Shown here: positions 1 through 11,427 of the stretch, piece after piece
Position numbering within the stretch: the stretch's first letter is position 1
Layout of the letters: each line of letters starts with the position of its first letter
DNA from: Ancylostoma caninum
Lineage: Eukaryota; Nematoda; Chromadorea; Rhabditida; Ancylostomatidae
Length of the DNA: 64,000 bases
Assembly: GCA_037903475.1 (NCBI GenBank)
Contig: JBAJFG010000262.1
Span: 849,471 to 913,470, forward strand
Reading direction: 5' to 3'
Notes under the pieces: generated by a model
Databases searched by the model: none
The model's input: the letters and a program-made list of their open reading frames with translations, nothing else
What the model was told of the DNA's origin: nothing
Program-made: the position numbers and the translations under genes

Positions 1-1450
1 GCATGGAGAGCGGTTGAGGAGCACTTTTGGTCACCTGCATTGCAAAGCTGACAACGACGTGCATCGTGGGATTCTCCGGAAGAGGAAGCGCAAAAAGTGC
101 ATGCGGGCTACAATCGACTTCTAATCAGCCAAGACCAATGATGTGTTGATCTCCACTGAAATAGCGTATCTCGAGTAGGATGTGCACATGAAAGAGGCTT
201 TATATTGTAGTTGTAGAACTAGTGCTGTAAAATCTGAGAGACGAAGATGATACAGTACGGATTTTACAATTTTTCTGATTCCCTGAAAAATTGTCGGCGA
301 CCACAAAACAGCCTGTAGTTCTCATGTCCTACTTGGTAGGACAAGAAACATCAACATGTCAATCAAAATTGCTCGCAGTACTAACTTAATATAGCTGCTG
401 TAAGGGATGAGAACATTTCTTTCACCATAACCTCCACATTGCAACTCCCATTAAAAAAAACTTTACGATCTCTCCTTCACGTTTTTTTACTTACATGCTT
501 ATCACATATTGATATAATTAAGTCCTGACGAGAACTTTATTTATGTGCGAACATAAATCCAACGTGAAGGTGTCATATTCTCACGATTGTTATTAGTAAA
601 GTCAATGATATGTGAACGACGAGTGAAAACCTACAAACATGCAGGCTCAGGAAATAATAACCTAGTAGAATACATTCATTGACTTTTATTCGAGAAATAT
701 TCCATTAGTTGAACTGTTCATTCATTCGCGTAGTGCGAAATGTTTGAAATTCGAATAATTCATTCGCACATTGTGAAAAGTGGAATATATGAATAAAATA
801 TTTCAAATAATCAAAATCGGGCAATATTGTGATACTTCGCTGCATGTTTGGAAAATTGTCGACTATTCAAAATTATGGTACGCAGTAGTTTTTTAATAAT
901 AGTATCATTTTTGTGTCGATCCTACCATTTCTTGAAATTTCTCCTCCGAAGCTTTGCTGCTTTTTCCCGTTAGGAACGAAATCAGTTTGTTCCTCTTGAA
1001 AAATTTTCACATGTACATAAGAACAGTACACGAAGTTCGTTTGGGATTTTGTCCGCAATTACGGCATTGACGTAACATCTGTCAGCTGACCGCACATGTC
1101 TAAACCCGAGATAAATTTACTTCCTTGTATCTTCAATCGTCAGGTGCTGTTCGATGCTCCTGACGAAATTGTCACCAGCATCTGATAACGCACCAAATAT
1201 TGAAACTACTAGAGAGTAGCCAGCATCACAATAGATGCAACGTCCTTTCGTATCTTCCTTGTCATCTGAACTCGCGCTTATCTCTTCTCTTACTGATACA
1301 ACCCTATCTGTACTCATTAGTCAGGCTGTACTAATGCGCAGAGACCATTGCCCAGAATCGCAGAATAGAGCTTGCGGTAAATTCCTTCTTTATGTGACAG
1401 GAAATCTTGATTGCAAGTATTGTGGGGAAGGCTGCCATGGGCCTGTTGTT
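1..1450. other. No gene recognised
   Basis: AT-rich sequence with only short frames. A minus-strand frame at 1117-1317 has a coding-like Ser/Asp/Glu-rich stretch with one CxxC pair, but no family was recognised and no splice context supports it. Confidence 0.4.
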
Positions 1451-2046
1451 AACCCATTGACGACCGCGTGTCTGACGCGTGGGATCAACGCCCCTTTCAA
1501 GAGTGCGGCGCCTGCGGAGTTCCACGCCGTTACGATAAGATAATTAGGACTAAAGCAGATCTTTTTGCAGAAATAATTTTGAAATCTAGTTCCAGAAGAT
1601 TACAAGTATCATCGGACAAAAAAGTAGAGGTTCTAAACGCTTCTGGATCCCATTAAGATCGAAGGAGGTTTGTAGAGGGTGTTTTTAGTGTTATAAGGGA
1701 GTGTTCAGAGGCTATACACGTTCCTAAGGCTCTAGCCTGACTAATAAGGAAGCGCAGGATGTAACGAACGTGATTCTGTGTAGGAAATATGGCTTTTGCA
1801 CAGAGTAATTCCATCCAGAACAAAAGAAATGTGAAACAATCTTCCTCGACTTCAAAATTCCATCCTTTTCATGATGTTTGTCGCAATAAGGGAGAACTCC
1901 TTCTTGAACTGCATTTGTTTGAGACCTTTTTAGGAAGGATTGTAACCACTCCGTATTGAAATGCTGCAAAATGTTTCGAAAATAAGGCCCAGTACGTGTC
2001 AAAAAGGGCGCGGCTCACCGGTGAGCCACGCGGTCGTCAATGGGTT
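1451..2046. repeat. Short element bounded by a 20-bp inverted repeat
   Basis: A perfect 20-bp inverted repeat pairs 1451-1470 with 2027-2046 (AACCCATTGACGACCGCGTG on the left). The right end overlaps a 16-bp perfect palindrome, GGCTCACCGGTGAGCC, at 2012-2027. No target duplication was found and the interior has no recognisable protein. It could be a non-autonomous transposon or a foldback remnant. Confidence 0.4.
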
Positions 2047-2049
2047 AGG

Positions 2050-3190
2050 ATGTATCGAGACATAAAGGACGGAAGTGTGAATTGATTCATGTTCTAAGTA
2101 TGCATATTTTCTTTTGCGAATTGCACGTTTGCATATTTTATTTTGTTTTAGTTTCACTTTATTTCCTTCTCTTTGTTCAGAGTGAACCAGCAGCCTACCG
2201 CACCATACATGGCACGGCATGGATGTACAGCCTGAGTTTCATATTCGAGAAATGTGAATTACTGAAGTGACTTCATGAGAGTAACCAGCATTCTTTTTTG
2301 GTTATCTTAGCTTCGCCGAGATGATGGTTCACTGCAGGACCCGAGGGCGTTCCGACATCAGGCCTAATGGATGGTTTACGTTTCCAGTGAAGGGTTATCA
2401 TGAAATCCATTAATCTTTGTCATTTATGTTGGATGCTCACTACTGAAGCAAAACACTTGGATGTGGTGACTGTCAAGAATTTGTTAAATAGGAGTGAAGT
2501 TCACATGAGGAGAACTTCCTCTACGGGTTCCATCTATAACAAAGCTCCGTGATTCGATTGAATTCCAGAGAATAATTAATTAATCCGGTCCATTGTTGGA
2601 AAGCACTGTGTCTGTCCATGGGAGCATTACTGACCATCTGCTCCCGAGCCTAAGTCGGCAAGATGTCCTTCTCAAAACAGTAAGATAATCTTCGCGTCTG
2701 AGCTTCCAAGTGCTCTCGAACCCTGAGCATGTACTCGACAATTCTGCTACGTTGGCGACATCGGAGATCACTCATCCTGTAAGATATCACAAGTGCAACT
2801 GCACTTCAATATTTCACTTCAGTTCCCTGGTGTGAGTTGTCGTGTTTGAGCTGGAGCTGGATGACCTCGGAGAGACAACCATGTTGGATATCAGCTGTTT
2901 CACAATTCATTTGCTCCCCCCCCCCTCAAAAAAAATGGGGTGGAGTGCAGTTGGGCAAACCAAAAGGCGATTTAATCTGTCTGCGTTGAACAGCATAAAA
3001 CATTTGAGTAATTCATATCTTTGTAGCCTCTGTCATGATCGTGCACTATATCTGATAACAGAAATGCTCAGAAGCTGCGGACAGTGTTGGTGCGTCACAA
3101 AAGACGTAGTGCCCTTATGCTCCCATTTGACCTTTATAACTCTGTCCTCGGCTCTGCCGAGGCTTTCGTCCTAAACGCATTTTTCACTCT
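2050..3190. other. No gene recognised
   Basis: No domain, RNA gene or clear repeat structure was seen. The longest frame, plus 2842-3174, resembles no family and contains low-complexity C and A runs. Confidence 0.4.
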
Positions 3191-3712
3191 CTCACGATTC
3201 GGAGGCGGTGGTATAAGGCTTTATGCTGCTTAGTAACGCCGTAGTGACATATATCAACATGAGAACGAGCGAGTGAAATTATCAAAGAATGCACAATTTG
3301 CTAAGCGGAGAAAACGTGCTAAATGAAAACCTTCCTGAGCCAAAAACTATAAAACCAAAGGCAAATGAAAACATACACAAAAACTGAGCAAGAATGAACA
3401 ATTTAAAGATTTCCTCCGGAATCCGAAGAACTACTAGTACCAGATGAAGCATCAGAGGTGAGATAAAAAGTAGGATAACATAGAAAGTGAGTGTACTGGT
3501 AGAGGATTGCCGTATTCTTGGAGAATAGAGGATCCTTTGATTGGCCTCGTATTGCGACGCATTAATTTGAGTTACAATAACCGAGAAAAAAGAACCATCG
3601 GCTCAACATAACCAGTTGGTGAGGAAATCCTCGAAAATGCAATCGTGAGGAGTACTCGTATGGCATATTTCTGAACGAAATAAGAAGAAAGGAGTAGTGC
3701 TGTGATGACGTA

Positions 3713-4470
3713 TTACACTGCAATACATAGATCGCTGGGTAACCTTGCTGGTCCGCCTTGAGTGGCTACTGAAGCGCTCACGTGGGGGTTCATTAATTTG
3801 GGATTTCTCCATCGTTCGCGTCGTTGGATTGCCGCCGTCTCTCTTCCTTCTTCATGCGCGTGCGTGGCTCCTCGTAGCTTGAAACAGTGGGGTGAAAGCG
3901 GACGGATGCCCACTGCTAGGCACAACTTTTTTATTTCCGACTATGCTGCATTCGCTGACCATTCGTCTCCTCGGCCGTTGGGAATTAGGTGGCATCCGGC
4001 TGGTCTGCTCCTGCTTCTCGAGAGGGCGTTGTCGAAACGTACGGACTTCTGAATGAAAATGGAGGCTCCAGTGACTTTTTAATTTAACTCTGATCTCTGA
4101 AAAAAGGTTCGTTGCCGCTAAAAACTTGTACACGTCGGATAGTCTTGCTAATGCCTACCTTTTATTCTGAATGACCAGAAATTTCTTTCTTCTTTCACGT
4201 CGTCCTTCTTCAGGCTTAGCGCTTCAGAGATCCTCAGAAGTCCATAGAATAGCAACACCAAAAGGATTCTAATCCTGTCGGTCCTCCATTCTGGCCAGAC
4301 AGTTGACTTGTTTCCGCCAGAAGAATGATGGCATGCAAAATTTTGTTGCGTGGAGCCTTCCATCCTCCTCTTCCCTTTAACCATTTCATCCAGTACCGCC
4401 CATGTTGCGCCTCCTCGGGTTTCCTACCGAACCGTTCATATGCTGACGCCGAAGTAAAAGTCGCCATGGA
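3713..4470 (-). pseudogene. Tyrosine recombinase (YR) remnant
   Basis: Minus-strand frames show ASAYERFGRKPEEAQ, then box I (LLFYGLLRISEALSLKKDDV, with the catalytic Arg in LLRISEAL) at about 4.2 kb. Box II (LSPHCFKLRGATHAHEEG, carrying the HxxxR-type His and Arg) lies near 3.86 kb, followed by AAIQRRERWRNPKLM. The position where the nucleophilic Tyr is expected, after NPKLMN, reads PHV, so the tyrosine may have become His. Three frames are needed, so the gene is broken. The recombinase would join the cDNA circle to the target. It lies 3' of RT/RNase H, as in PAT-like elements. Confidence 0.7.
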
Positions 4471-4802
4471 TCCGGAGCCCAGTGAGCGGCTTCTAACCGC
4501 TGGGAAGATCGCTGCGCTCGTTAGGTAGTCCTTTTCCCTTTGGTGAGGTTGTTCTTTTTGTCATCGTCTGAAGCTCTCAGTAGCTCTGCCGTAGGTCTGT
4601 GGGTTGCCGGCCGAGCGCTTGGAGCACAGCAGATCGTAGATGTCCTGTCCTGCTCTTTCGCCCGTCCGCCTAGCCTCCAGAGTTAGTTTTTCCACGGCGG
4701 CGAGGCGGTCTAGTAACACAATTCTTTTCTCTTAATCTCCATTTTTGGCGTGCTCAAGGGTCCAGGGGTTCCCGCAAGGACAACGAAAAGAGCGGTAAAC
4801 GA

Positions 4803-4893
4803 ACGCACAGCCTAGAATGAAGATATTACCCTCTTATCCAATAAGCTAGCTAAATCTAATATGATACTCAGCGATTTGATACTCTGCGAACTT
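4803..4893 (-). repeat. Internal A repeat of the PAT-like element (copy 2)
   Basis: This block closely matches 8707-8789 in the same orientation; both share AGCGATTTGATACTCTGCGAA (21 bases, here given as the key core at the right end) and AGCTAGCTA upstream. A weaker companion, GGTATAGAGCTTTATGCT near 4939-4956, resembles 3211-3228. The order A1, B1, A2, B2 in the sense of the element is that expected of split direct repeats. Confidence 0.55.
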
Positions 4894-5163
4894 CCGAGTC
4901 CTATAAACTGGTCGCCGCTCGAAAAAAATTCGTCGATGGTATAGAGCTTTATGCTAGAATGAATTGAACCAAAGCCGAGGCTCATTGGAAGTGAATGTGC
5001 CTTCGCGTACTTGGGTTGTCTGAGAAATTTACTAGCGCGTACAGAAAGGGGAACGAGGCAAATTCGGAGGGGAAGGCTTGTGCTGACATGGAGGGGAACA
5101 AAAAAAAAACTTCGTACCTGTGGGGAGCAGAACTGTGTCTCGTACCAGCTCTATCCAGTCTCC

Positions 5164-6339
5164 TCACGGCTCCTTTGACGGAGAGAAGGCGCTGTGAGAC
5201 GGCCAATATGGCATGCCGTCTATGCCTCTATCCTTCGCTTGCTCAAGTCGATGAAGAACGGAATGGATCATGTTAGGAGGTGGAACCAGCCAGAGGAGGC
5301 CGCGCGTCCACAATGGAATGTTTTCTAGTGCTAGTGCATCCCTAGCTATCTGGCTGTCATCCCCCGACCACTCCTTACCTACGAAAAGAGGGGTCCTTTT
5401 GTTGTGTGGCGTGGCGAATATCTCCAAATGAGCTGCTCCCCATCTAGCTCGCAGCGCATTGACTATCGTGTGGTTGATGCCCCACTCATCGAAGTCTAGC
5501 CGTCTGCTGGCCAAATCCGCCCCAACGTTATGTTCTCTGGGTACCCACACAACAGCTGGACAAATTTTGCTTCGGCTGAGTATGACTGAAATCATATTCT
5601 ATATGACATATTCTATGCAGGGCAAGTTTGGAGCTACCTTTATCTAGGATGTTTGCAACGATCTGATTATCCGTTCTCAGTTCCGCTTTCTTGTTCCGTA
5701 GCAAATGCTGCCAAGTCTCAACGGATAACTTCGCTGCTAGCATCTCGCTGGATTCACCTTGCATGTTTGGGGGGGGGGGGGATTATTTGCTGATGTGCTG
5801 TCTCTGAACTCTCCCATTGCAATTACTGCCCCCTTGCCCTTCAGCTGAGGCGTCTGATGCAATAACCATTGCTCTCAGGCTCCTAGACAGCTCACCTTCC
5901 TTCAATGCCGTTGATCCTGTTTTCTATCTCGTGCTCCTCGTTTTGGTCTTTGCGCATGTGCCAGTCCAAAGAAATGCCGGCGTGGATGATTTTGTTGTTG
6001 ATGGCTCTCAGGTGAATCATGGACTCGTGCCCTATAACAAGCCACGTGGAGTTGATGGCGCTCATGCACCTACACCTCTCTCGCAGAGGGAGACATCTAA
6101 GGCTTTGCAAGCCTTCAAGCTGTCGCACAGCCTTCCTTATTCTATCCTAGGAGATAAAATACTTTTTGGCTTCTCTGGTCTACCTCGAAACCTAACCATT
6201 CGCCGACTGGACTGGGCTCTTAAGAACACTTATCGAGTGCTAGAGTGACCTCCGCTCTATCCAAGTCTTCCCTAATAACCTCTATTGCTCGAGAAACTTC
6301 CTGCCCCGATTTATCACATACTAGGCCATCATCTAAGTA
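5164..6339 (-). pseudogene. Reverse transcriptase C-terminal part plus RNase H (PAT/DIRS-like)
   Basis: Resuming at 6339 on the minus strand, the frame reads LDDGLVCDKSGQE, the rest of the YLDD catalytic box, and shortly afterwards, in another frame, WLGFEVD. RNase H follows: SDASAEGQGG with the first acidic residue (about 5.84 kb), then ESSEMLAAK and ELRTDNQIVANILDKG (5.75-5.64 kb), then WVPREHNVGADLASR (about 5.55 kb), which carries the terminal acidic residue, and a DIRS-typical tail containing HLEIFATPHN. Stops and frame changes between these blocks show decay. Together with the upstream part this was a single polyprotein before the mariner insertion. Confidence 0.8.
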
Positions 6340-7615
6340 TTAGGTTGGTGCAAAAATAATGCACGTTTTTCGTCGCTTTATCTTCGGTGCAGAAAACTTC
6401 CGGCGTTTCTTATCACCGCTATAAGAAGCTGTGTACGGTTTTATAGCAAATTTCATGGCCTTTCCAAATATCTTATGCATTCTGAAGGAAATTCACGTTT
6501 TCGGTGAGTTTTTAGTTCTGGAACGAAAGACGCTAAAACAAATTTTTTGTCAAACTCACTTCAGCGAGCTAAAATTCGGCGGCGTCACAGCAGGAACAGC
6601 TCGCAAAACCACCATAGTTTCGAAAGGAAGTGTAAGCAAATGAACCCCGCAAAGCTGCTTCCGAATTTTTCGACGTGGTGCGTCTTGCTTCGAATGTAAA
6701 GAATGTCGCATAGGTCTTCCTGGGGTTTGCGATCCCCAACTGATGACAATCATCGAAGAGTACTCACTCGAAACAGCATATTTGGTTTTGCAGAACCTCA
6801 CGATAATTGTTGCCAGACAATTCCTTCCTTTGCTAGGAATGGGAGGATGAAATAGTTCAACGAGTAGATGTCGCGCATACTGAACGAGTACCAGATTGAT
6901 TCTCGTTATGAGGTCCGCTTCACCCCTTTGTAGTGAAAGAAGTGAGACCAAACACTTGGTCGCTTAGTGATAAAGTGTGAAGTATAGATCCTTTACGACA
7001 AAATGAAGTGCACTGCTCAATAGTTGCACGAGGAAGAAGCGCGAAACACTGTCAGAAACGGAATCAACACCAAATCAAGGTCACGCCGACTTTGTGGTGA
7101 CCTGCTGCAGAAATCGCCCACTACAGCCCATTTGATCTTCCTCATCTGGGAAGTTCTTCCAATATATAAATGAAATAAATACGAAACTCTATTGTGTGAG
7201 CCCAGCGTTGCTTAATAATACGGATTCTACACTCCTACACAGCACCGTCCTTCCATATCTCGCACATCAGAGCCCCTACAGACTGCAGCAATCAGGCTAG
7301 GAAGCTCCGCCTCTTATATCATAATTAGTAATCCTCTTGCTCACCGACTGCCACTTCCCACAGAATTTGAACGACTTCTTCCTCGAGAATTTTTCCGAAG
7401 ACTAAAGGGAGACTAAAATTGCCTGCCGGAAGTTCGTAGATGCTAAAAGGCCCTATTCGAAATGTGCCTGAAAATGAATGAGAACATCTACCTTATTGCC
7501 AAAAATTTGCGGATTACAATGGTTCTAAGCCTTTTTGAAAAGATCGATTTTGAAATGAGTTATGGGGTTCGGAATCGAAGGAGTGAAAACGCGCATTATT
7601 TTTGCACCAACCTAA
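6340..7615 (+). mobile_element. Mariner-family transposon inserted in the RT active site
   Basis: The 1276-bp element has terminal inverted repeats beginning TTAGGTTGGTGCAAAAATAA (left, 6340) and ending with its complement at 7615, flanked by TA at 6338-6339 and 7616-7617, the mariner target duplication. Traces of a plus-strand transposase remain: a helix-turn-helix-like stretch near 6.72-6.83 kb (LMTIIEEYS, IIVARQFL) with many frameshifts. The length is normal for mariner. Joining the flanks across the TA restores the Tyr codon of the YLDD box of the PAT-like RT, so the insertion point is certain to the base. Confidence 0.85.
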
Positions 7616-8045
7616 TACAAACACATTCTGATCCCCGATTTTCTCCATCGTGCTAATAAAGGCGTGAATACTTTCATGAAAATGAACGGCGCTAAGGTGA
7701 AGCCGAATGGGAGAACCTTGAATACGTAGAATTCTTCTCTCCACGAGAACCTTAAGACCTTCTGATAACTCGGAACAATAGAAATGTGGCGGTAACCTGA
7801 CTTAAAATCGAAAGTTGCCAGGAAGTTGGCATTACGGAGTATATCTATGGTCTTGGTCATATCTTCATACTTAATGTTCTCCTTAACAACGAATGAATTA
7901 AACCACGAAAGGTCTAGAATAAGCCTTCTTTTCTTACCGATGGATAAGGAAAGCGGAGACACCACACTGTACTTGCGCTATTACCCCACTTCGCAGGAGA
8001 GACTCTATCTCGGCATCCACGATTCTAGTGTCAACCAGAATTTTT
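7616..8045 (-). pseudogene. Reverse transcriptase, N-terminal part (PAT/DIRS-like)
   Basis: The frame contains the RT block KKRRLILDLSWFN, followed by the A-block FDFKSGYRHISI and then VLPFGFTLAPFIFMK. The pattern R-L-I-L-D-L-S, D-x-K-x-x-Y and L-P-F-G-x-x-x-A-P-x-x-F is characteristic of DIRS-group RTs. Just upstream (8045-7975) the same protein continues in another frame (IESLLRSGVIAQVQ), so a one-base frameshift lies near 7970. The frame ends at 7616, where a mariner splits the catalytic tyrosine codon. It encodes the fingers and palm up to the YLDD box. Confidence 0.8.
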
Positions 8046-8094
8046 TGTGTTCGTTTGACCTACCTACTTTGAAGAGGCTACTGCTGCTGCTTTT

Positions 8095-8160
8095 TGATTG
8101 GACAGTTGGCGGGGATGTGACCGTTCTGGTTGCAATTGAAACAGACCCGCTGTGGAAATC
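8095..8160 (-). pseudogene. Gag-like CCHC zinc knuckle remnant
   Basis: Minus-strand translation gives CFNCNQNGHIPANC, an exact C-X2-C-X4-H-X4-C zinc knuckle typical of retroelement Gag C-termini, followed by a basic/Gln stretch (PIKKQQQ) and a stop. It sits about 60 bases upstream of sequence leading into the RT, as in a gag-pol arrangement. The flanking Gag is not legible, so this is a remnant. Confidence 0.65.
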
Positions 8161-8706
8161 TTGATGAAGCTTCTACTTGCTGTGGCTAGATAGAATGGTC
8201 TGCGCCAGCGGTGGGATGGGGTACAGCTGGAGCACTGTGAAGGACACGACGTCGTACTGGGCGTAGGTGGCCTGCGGGAACTGACTGTAGCCGTACGCGG
8301 GGAATCCGCTCCCGCAAAAGGGCTAGTCTAGTTTTCTCTTCTTCTTGCCGAGTTCAGTCAGTGTACTAAACCTCGCCCTTATGTGATAATTCATCGTGCG
8401 GAGATGAGTGGTAGTTGCTTGAAAGAGAGGAGCCGTAAGCACTGCCTGAAAGAAACGCAGATAGAGACACTAATGCGCCAATAGGCAATGCAGCTGCGCG
8501 CTCTGAGAACGGCAGGCAAATGTGCTCGGACAGTACAGAGCAATTTGTAAACAACACAACACCAAAATCTGTGGTATACTGCTGATCGGAACACGAACAA
8601 TACAGAAATAAACCTTATCCCTTGAAAGCGCGGCTGAAGACGAACCCGGAGACGAAGATGAGGTTACGAAGACGAGGTTAAGGAAGAAGGCATCGTTTCT
8701 AAGCGA

Positions 8707-8789
8707 AGGCACAGACTAGAATGGAGATATTACCCTCCTATCCACTAAGCTAGCTAGCTAATATGGAACTCAGCGATTTGATACTCTGC
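8707..8789 (-). repeat. A repeat of the PAT-like element (copy 1, 5' side)
   Basis: Direct copy of 4803-4893, differing by a few substitutions and short indels. It lies upstream, in element sense, of the zinc knuckle and RT, where a 5' terminal repeat is expected. Confidence 0.55.
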
Positions 8790-9240
8790 GAACCGCGGGT
8801 CTTTCCTCCTCCGTGGATCATGAAAAATGCGCTTTTGCCAGAATCGCGCCCCGTTCGTGCCCTACTGATGGCAACATTTTTCTGCAGATTGTCGGAGGTG
8901 CACAACTACAGGGTGAGCCATAAATACGGTAACACATAGAAATGTACGCAGAAAAAGCATTTATGAGTAATTCAAAATATAGTTGTAGGATTTATGCTTA
9001 CTAGGTCATATCTGACATAAGGCAACCCTTCACCTCGAAATATCCCCTTTCAATTGCGATAGAGGGCCCAACATGCTGAAAGAAGTCGTTGACCGCAGCG
9101 CTTACAAGATGTCATCAACTGCCTGGTTGATTGGTCCAAAAAATGACAGTTACCACTTTCGCTGGGTAAAACTTATCATCGCAGAACTGCTAATTTCCTC
9201 TGGCTCCTATATCATAAAATCTCTCGAAGTGGCAAGCACT
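8790..9240. other. No gene recognised
   Basis: No protein family was seen. Near 8921 there is CAGGGTGAGCCATAAATACG, which looks like a transposon end, but no partner was found. Confidence 0.35.
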
Positions 9241-9545
9241 ACCTCTGGTAAAAATTTAGGGTTTCACTGTGATCAAAAGCTTGATCTTAACTCACATCAC
9301 ACAATGATTTGTACTTGCAACGCACACTTACGTACGTTTCAAATAACAAGGCTCTTCACACAACTGATAAAAATGTACTTTTACAAGCCTAGAAAATGTA
9401 GCCTTATCTACTATAAATTTCTTCGTGTCGTAAATATTGTAGACTCCTGCTTCCAATCTTTAGAAAAGAAAGAATTTAATTTTAAAAAGAATATTGCAAG
9501 CATACGGGTACAAAATAGCTCGCTCTGCTGGAAAGATGCTCATTA
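9241..9545 (+). pseudogene. LINE reverse transcriptase fragment
   Basis: The plus frame contains KNLGFHCDQKLDLNSHH followed by AHLRTFQITRLF. This is the post-palm connection region of CR1/jockey-type LINE reverse transcriptases (pattern DLGF..D..L.F..H). It parallels the better preserved copy at 11.88 kb. Only this short segment is recognisable and the frame is otherwise degenerate. Confidence 0.6.
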
Positions 9546-10191
9546 GGAAAGGAGGTTTTTCTTATTCAATCATCCCCAATGCAACAACAAGGAAACGTTA
9601 GCTTGGTATCTCTTGAGTCTAGTTGAAATATGCATGGTCTATGAGATACTGCACGAATGGGACTTGAAAAATATGTTATGGCCATCCCTCCTTTACTGAT
9701 AAGTGCAGGAAATTGCCGAATTTTAGTTCAGTTTCCGTATAAGGTGTGCACGAAACGAAAACTAAACACAAATGCATTTTCTCCCTTGTTCTGGAGGCTA
9801 TTGTAGTGCCCATAGAAGAGTAAATACTATCAAAAAAGCCTACGTTTGCGGGAAATACTATGTTGTATTCTGCCAGTACATGTCCATTTGTACGAAATCT
9901 ATCGCTTGAGATGGGTGCGGCTGCCGTGTTGCAAAAAGGATCATCGCTATCCGAAAATACTTATCGATCCCGTATCAGCTGAGAAACACAGCCGAACACG
10001 ATTAGAGAGAGTGTGGCGGAGTTGACCATGGCGGCTGCATTTGTACATGCGCACGAGTTTTATTACTCGCGTGACTGCACGATTCGGAGTGACTCTTTTA
10101 CAGTTACACTCTAATTGATGGCAACTTTAAAATAAGCATAAATACGAGAGAACTTTTTATCAGCGTGAGTGCTACCTCTGAAAGTTCTTAC

Positions 10192-11305
10192 AGACGAACA
10201 GCAGCACGTGAGGGGATGAACACAGCATGTGGGGGGGGATGAGACCGGGGGTCGAACCCCGCGAGTGCCTGAGAAGGCCTGTGGCATATTTCACTTCGAC
10301 GCTTTGCTACACGATTCAGAATTTTTAGAATTAATTTAGAATTCAGAAACAATTTAGAAAAACAAGCGAGAAGATTTTGAAGCTGACCGAAGGGGACAGC
10401 AAGGGTTCTATTTGGGCAGCGCTTTTATTTTGGATTTAATGGAGGCTTAATAGTTTCATGCATATCCATTCATGCCACTTTTCTATATGCCTAAGAGAGA
10501 TAATTGTGAGGGCTTTGAAAGCTCAAGTGATGCAAACTAGCAAATCCCAAAAAAGCAACACCAAAACATGGCTTGAAATTTGCACTATTGACTTGAAAGT
10601 GCCAAGCGACCAAGTAACACAGGAAGCAAACAGCATTTTTGTTCCAAACTTCGAAGTAACGTCCATTTTGTACCACGTTAGTGTTCAAGCGCTTTTTATG
10701 CCTATTAGAAGGCAATATGACCAATGCAGAAGTGCTGACTCACACGTTTTGATATTTCTTCTGCAAGCAGTGAGGCTGCTGACTATTTTGGCCCAGCGGA
10801 TGGTTCTGAAGTGCTGGAACCTATTCGCTAGTAGCACATGTTTCCCAAGATCAGTCTTACTTATTAAAACACGTGGAAGCAAACAGCTACAGCGTGATGA
10901 GCTCGAATTAAATTTTAATAATTGTTTTAAAGATTATTCCAGCGAACAGTTCGTCAAGGCGTGGCGATTTCGATCAGGTTGGTTGTCTTCCTGAGGTGCA
11001 AGTGACATGCCGTTACTAGCTCTTGTTCGGAAGTTGTCGTTAAAACGCCTTGCTTGTCTTGTATATCCGCTTTTGCTCAACTTGACGTAAGCAGTTTACT
11101 GCTCTTCGATGGTTCACGTGAAGTAGTACTACAGCCTCGCTCCATCATTTACGTGCGACTGGTTATTCCTAACATCGCTGTTCTTAGCTCTTCACCTCAA
11201 TAGACAGTTAAAAAACGATCATCACATTCTCATCGCCTACTCAAAGTGCGAGTTTGAGCAGGCGATGAGAATGTGCTGTGTTCATCCCCTCACGTGCTGC
11301 TGTTC
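10192..11305. mobile_element. TIR element about 1.1 kb
   Basis: A roughly 33-bp inverted repeat links 10192-10224 (GAACAGCAGCACGTGAGGGG...) with 11273-11305. The interior has a 178-codon plus frame (10458-10994) with no recognisable domain, and near the left end a tRNA-like segment. The superfamily is undetermined because no clear target duplication was seen. Related CACGTGCTGCTG motifs occur again at 11.31 and 50.05-50.11 kb. Confidence 0.5.
10243..10330 (-). repeat. tRNA-derived (SINE-like) segment
   Basis: On the minus strand GCGGGGTTCGACCCCCG forms a T-arm with a perfect box B (GGTTCGA), preceded by GTGTAGCAAAGCGTCGAAG as a possible A box and a GGCCTTCTCAGGC stem in the anticodon or variable region. 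The acceptor stem does not close, so it is not a functional tRNA. A related stretch without a good T-arm lies near 49.90-49.95 kb. Confidence 0.45.
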
Positions 11306-11427
11306 TCCCCTCACGTGCTGTGTTTGTCTATAAGAAATGTAATTCAACGAAGACCTCACCAAGGCGTGGCGATCTCTATCAGGTTGGCTTTCTTCCTGAG
11401 GTGCAAATGACATACCGTTACTCTTGT
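10938..11427. repeat. Direct repeat pair (about 85 bp)
   Basis: 10938-11022 and 11342-11427 are near-identical in the same orientation; both contain AAGGCGTGGCGAT, ATCAGGTTGG and TCTTCCTGAGGTGCAA. They straddle the right end of the TIR element, suggesting a local duplication. Confidence 0.6.

Larger units (their letters stand above)
3198..8789 (-). mobile_element. Decayed PAT/DIRS-type tyrosine-recombinase retrotransposon
   Basis: Read on the minus strand the order is a CCHC zinc knuckle (about 8.1 kb), reverse transcriptase (8.04-7.62 and 6.34-5.8 kb), RNase H (5.8-5.2 kb) and tyrosine recombinase (4.47-3.71 kb). This module set defines DIRS/PAT/Ngaro-like retroelements, which integrate with a recombinase instead of a DDE integrase. 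Repeated blocks fit split direct repeats: A1 near 8789-8707, B1 near 4957-4930, A2 at 4893-4803 and B2 near 3230-3198. Several frameshifts and stops show that it is dead. A 1276-bp mariner interrupts the RT. The outer limits are approximate. Confidence 0.75.

Noticed and set aside
8366..8712. Overlapping minus frames and an acidic plus frame between the zinc knuckle and the A1 repeat
   Set aside because: Position fits the gag region of the PAT-like element, but no Gag motif is visible and the strands conflict.
10458..10994. 178-codon plus frame
   Set aside because: Long, but no recognisable domain and lies inside a TIR element; not enough to call a gene.
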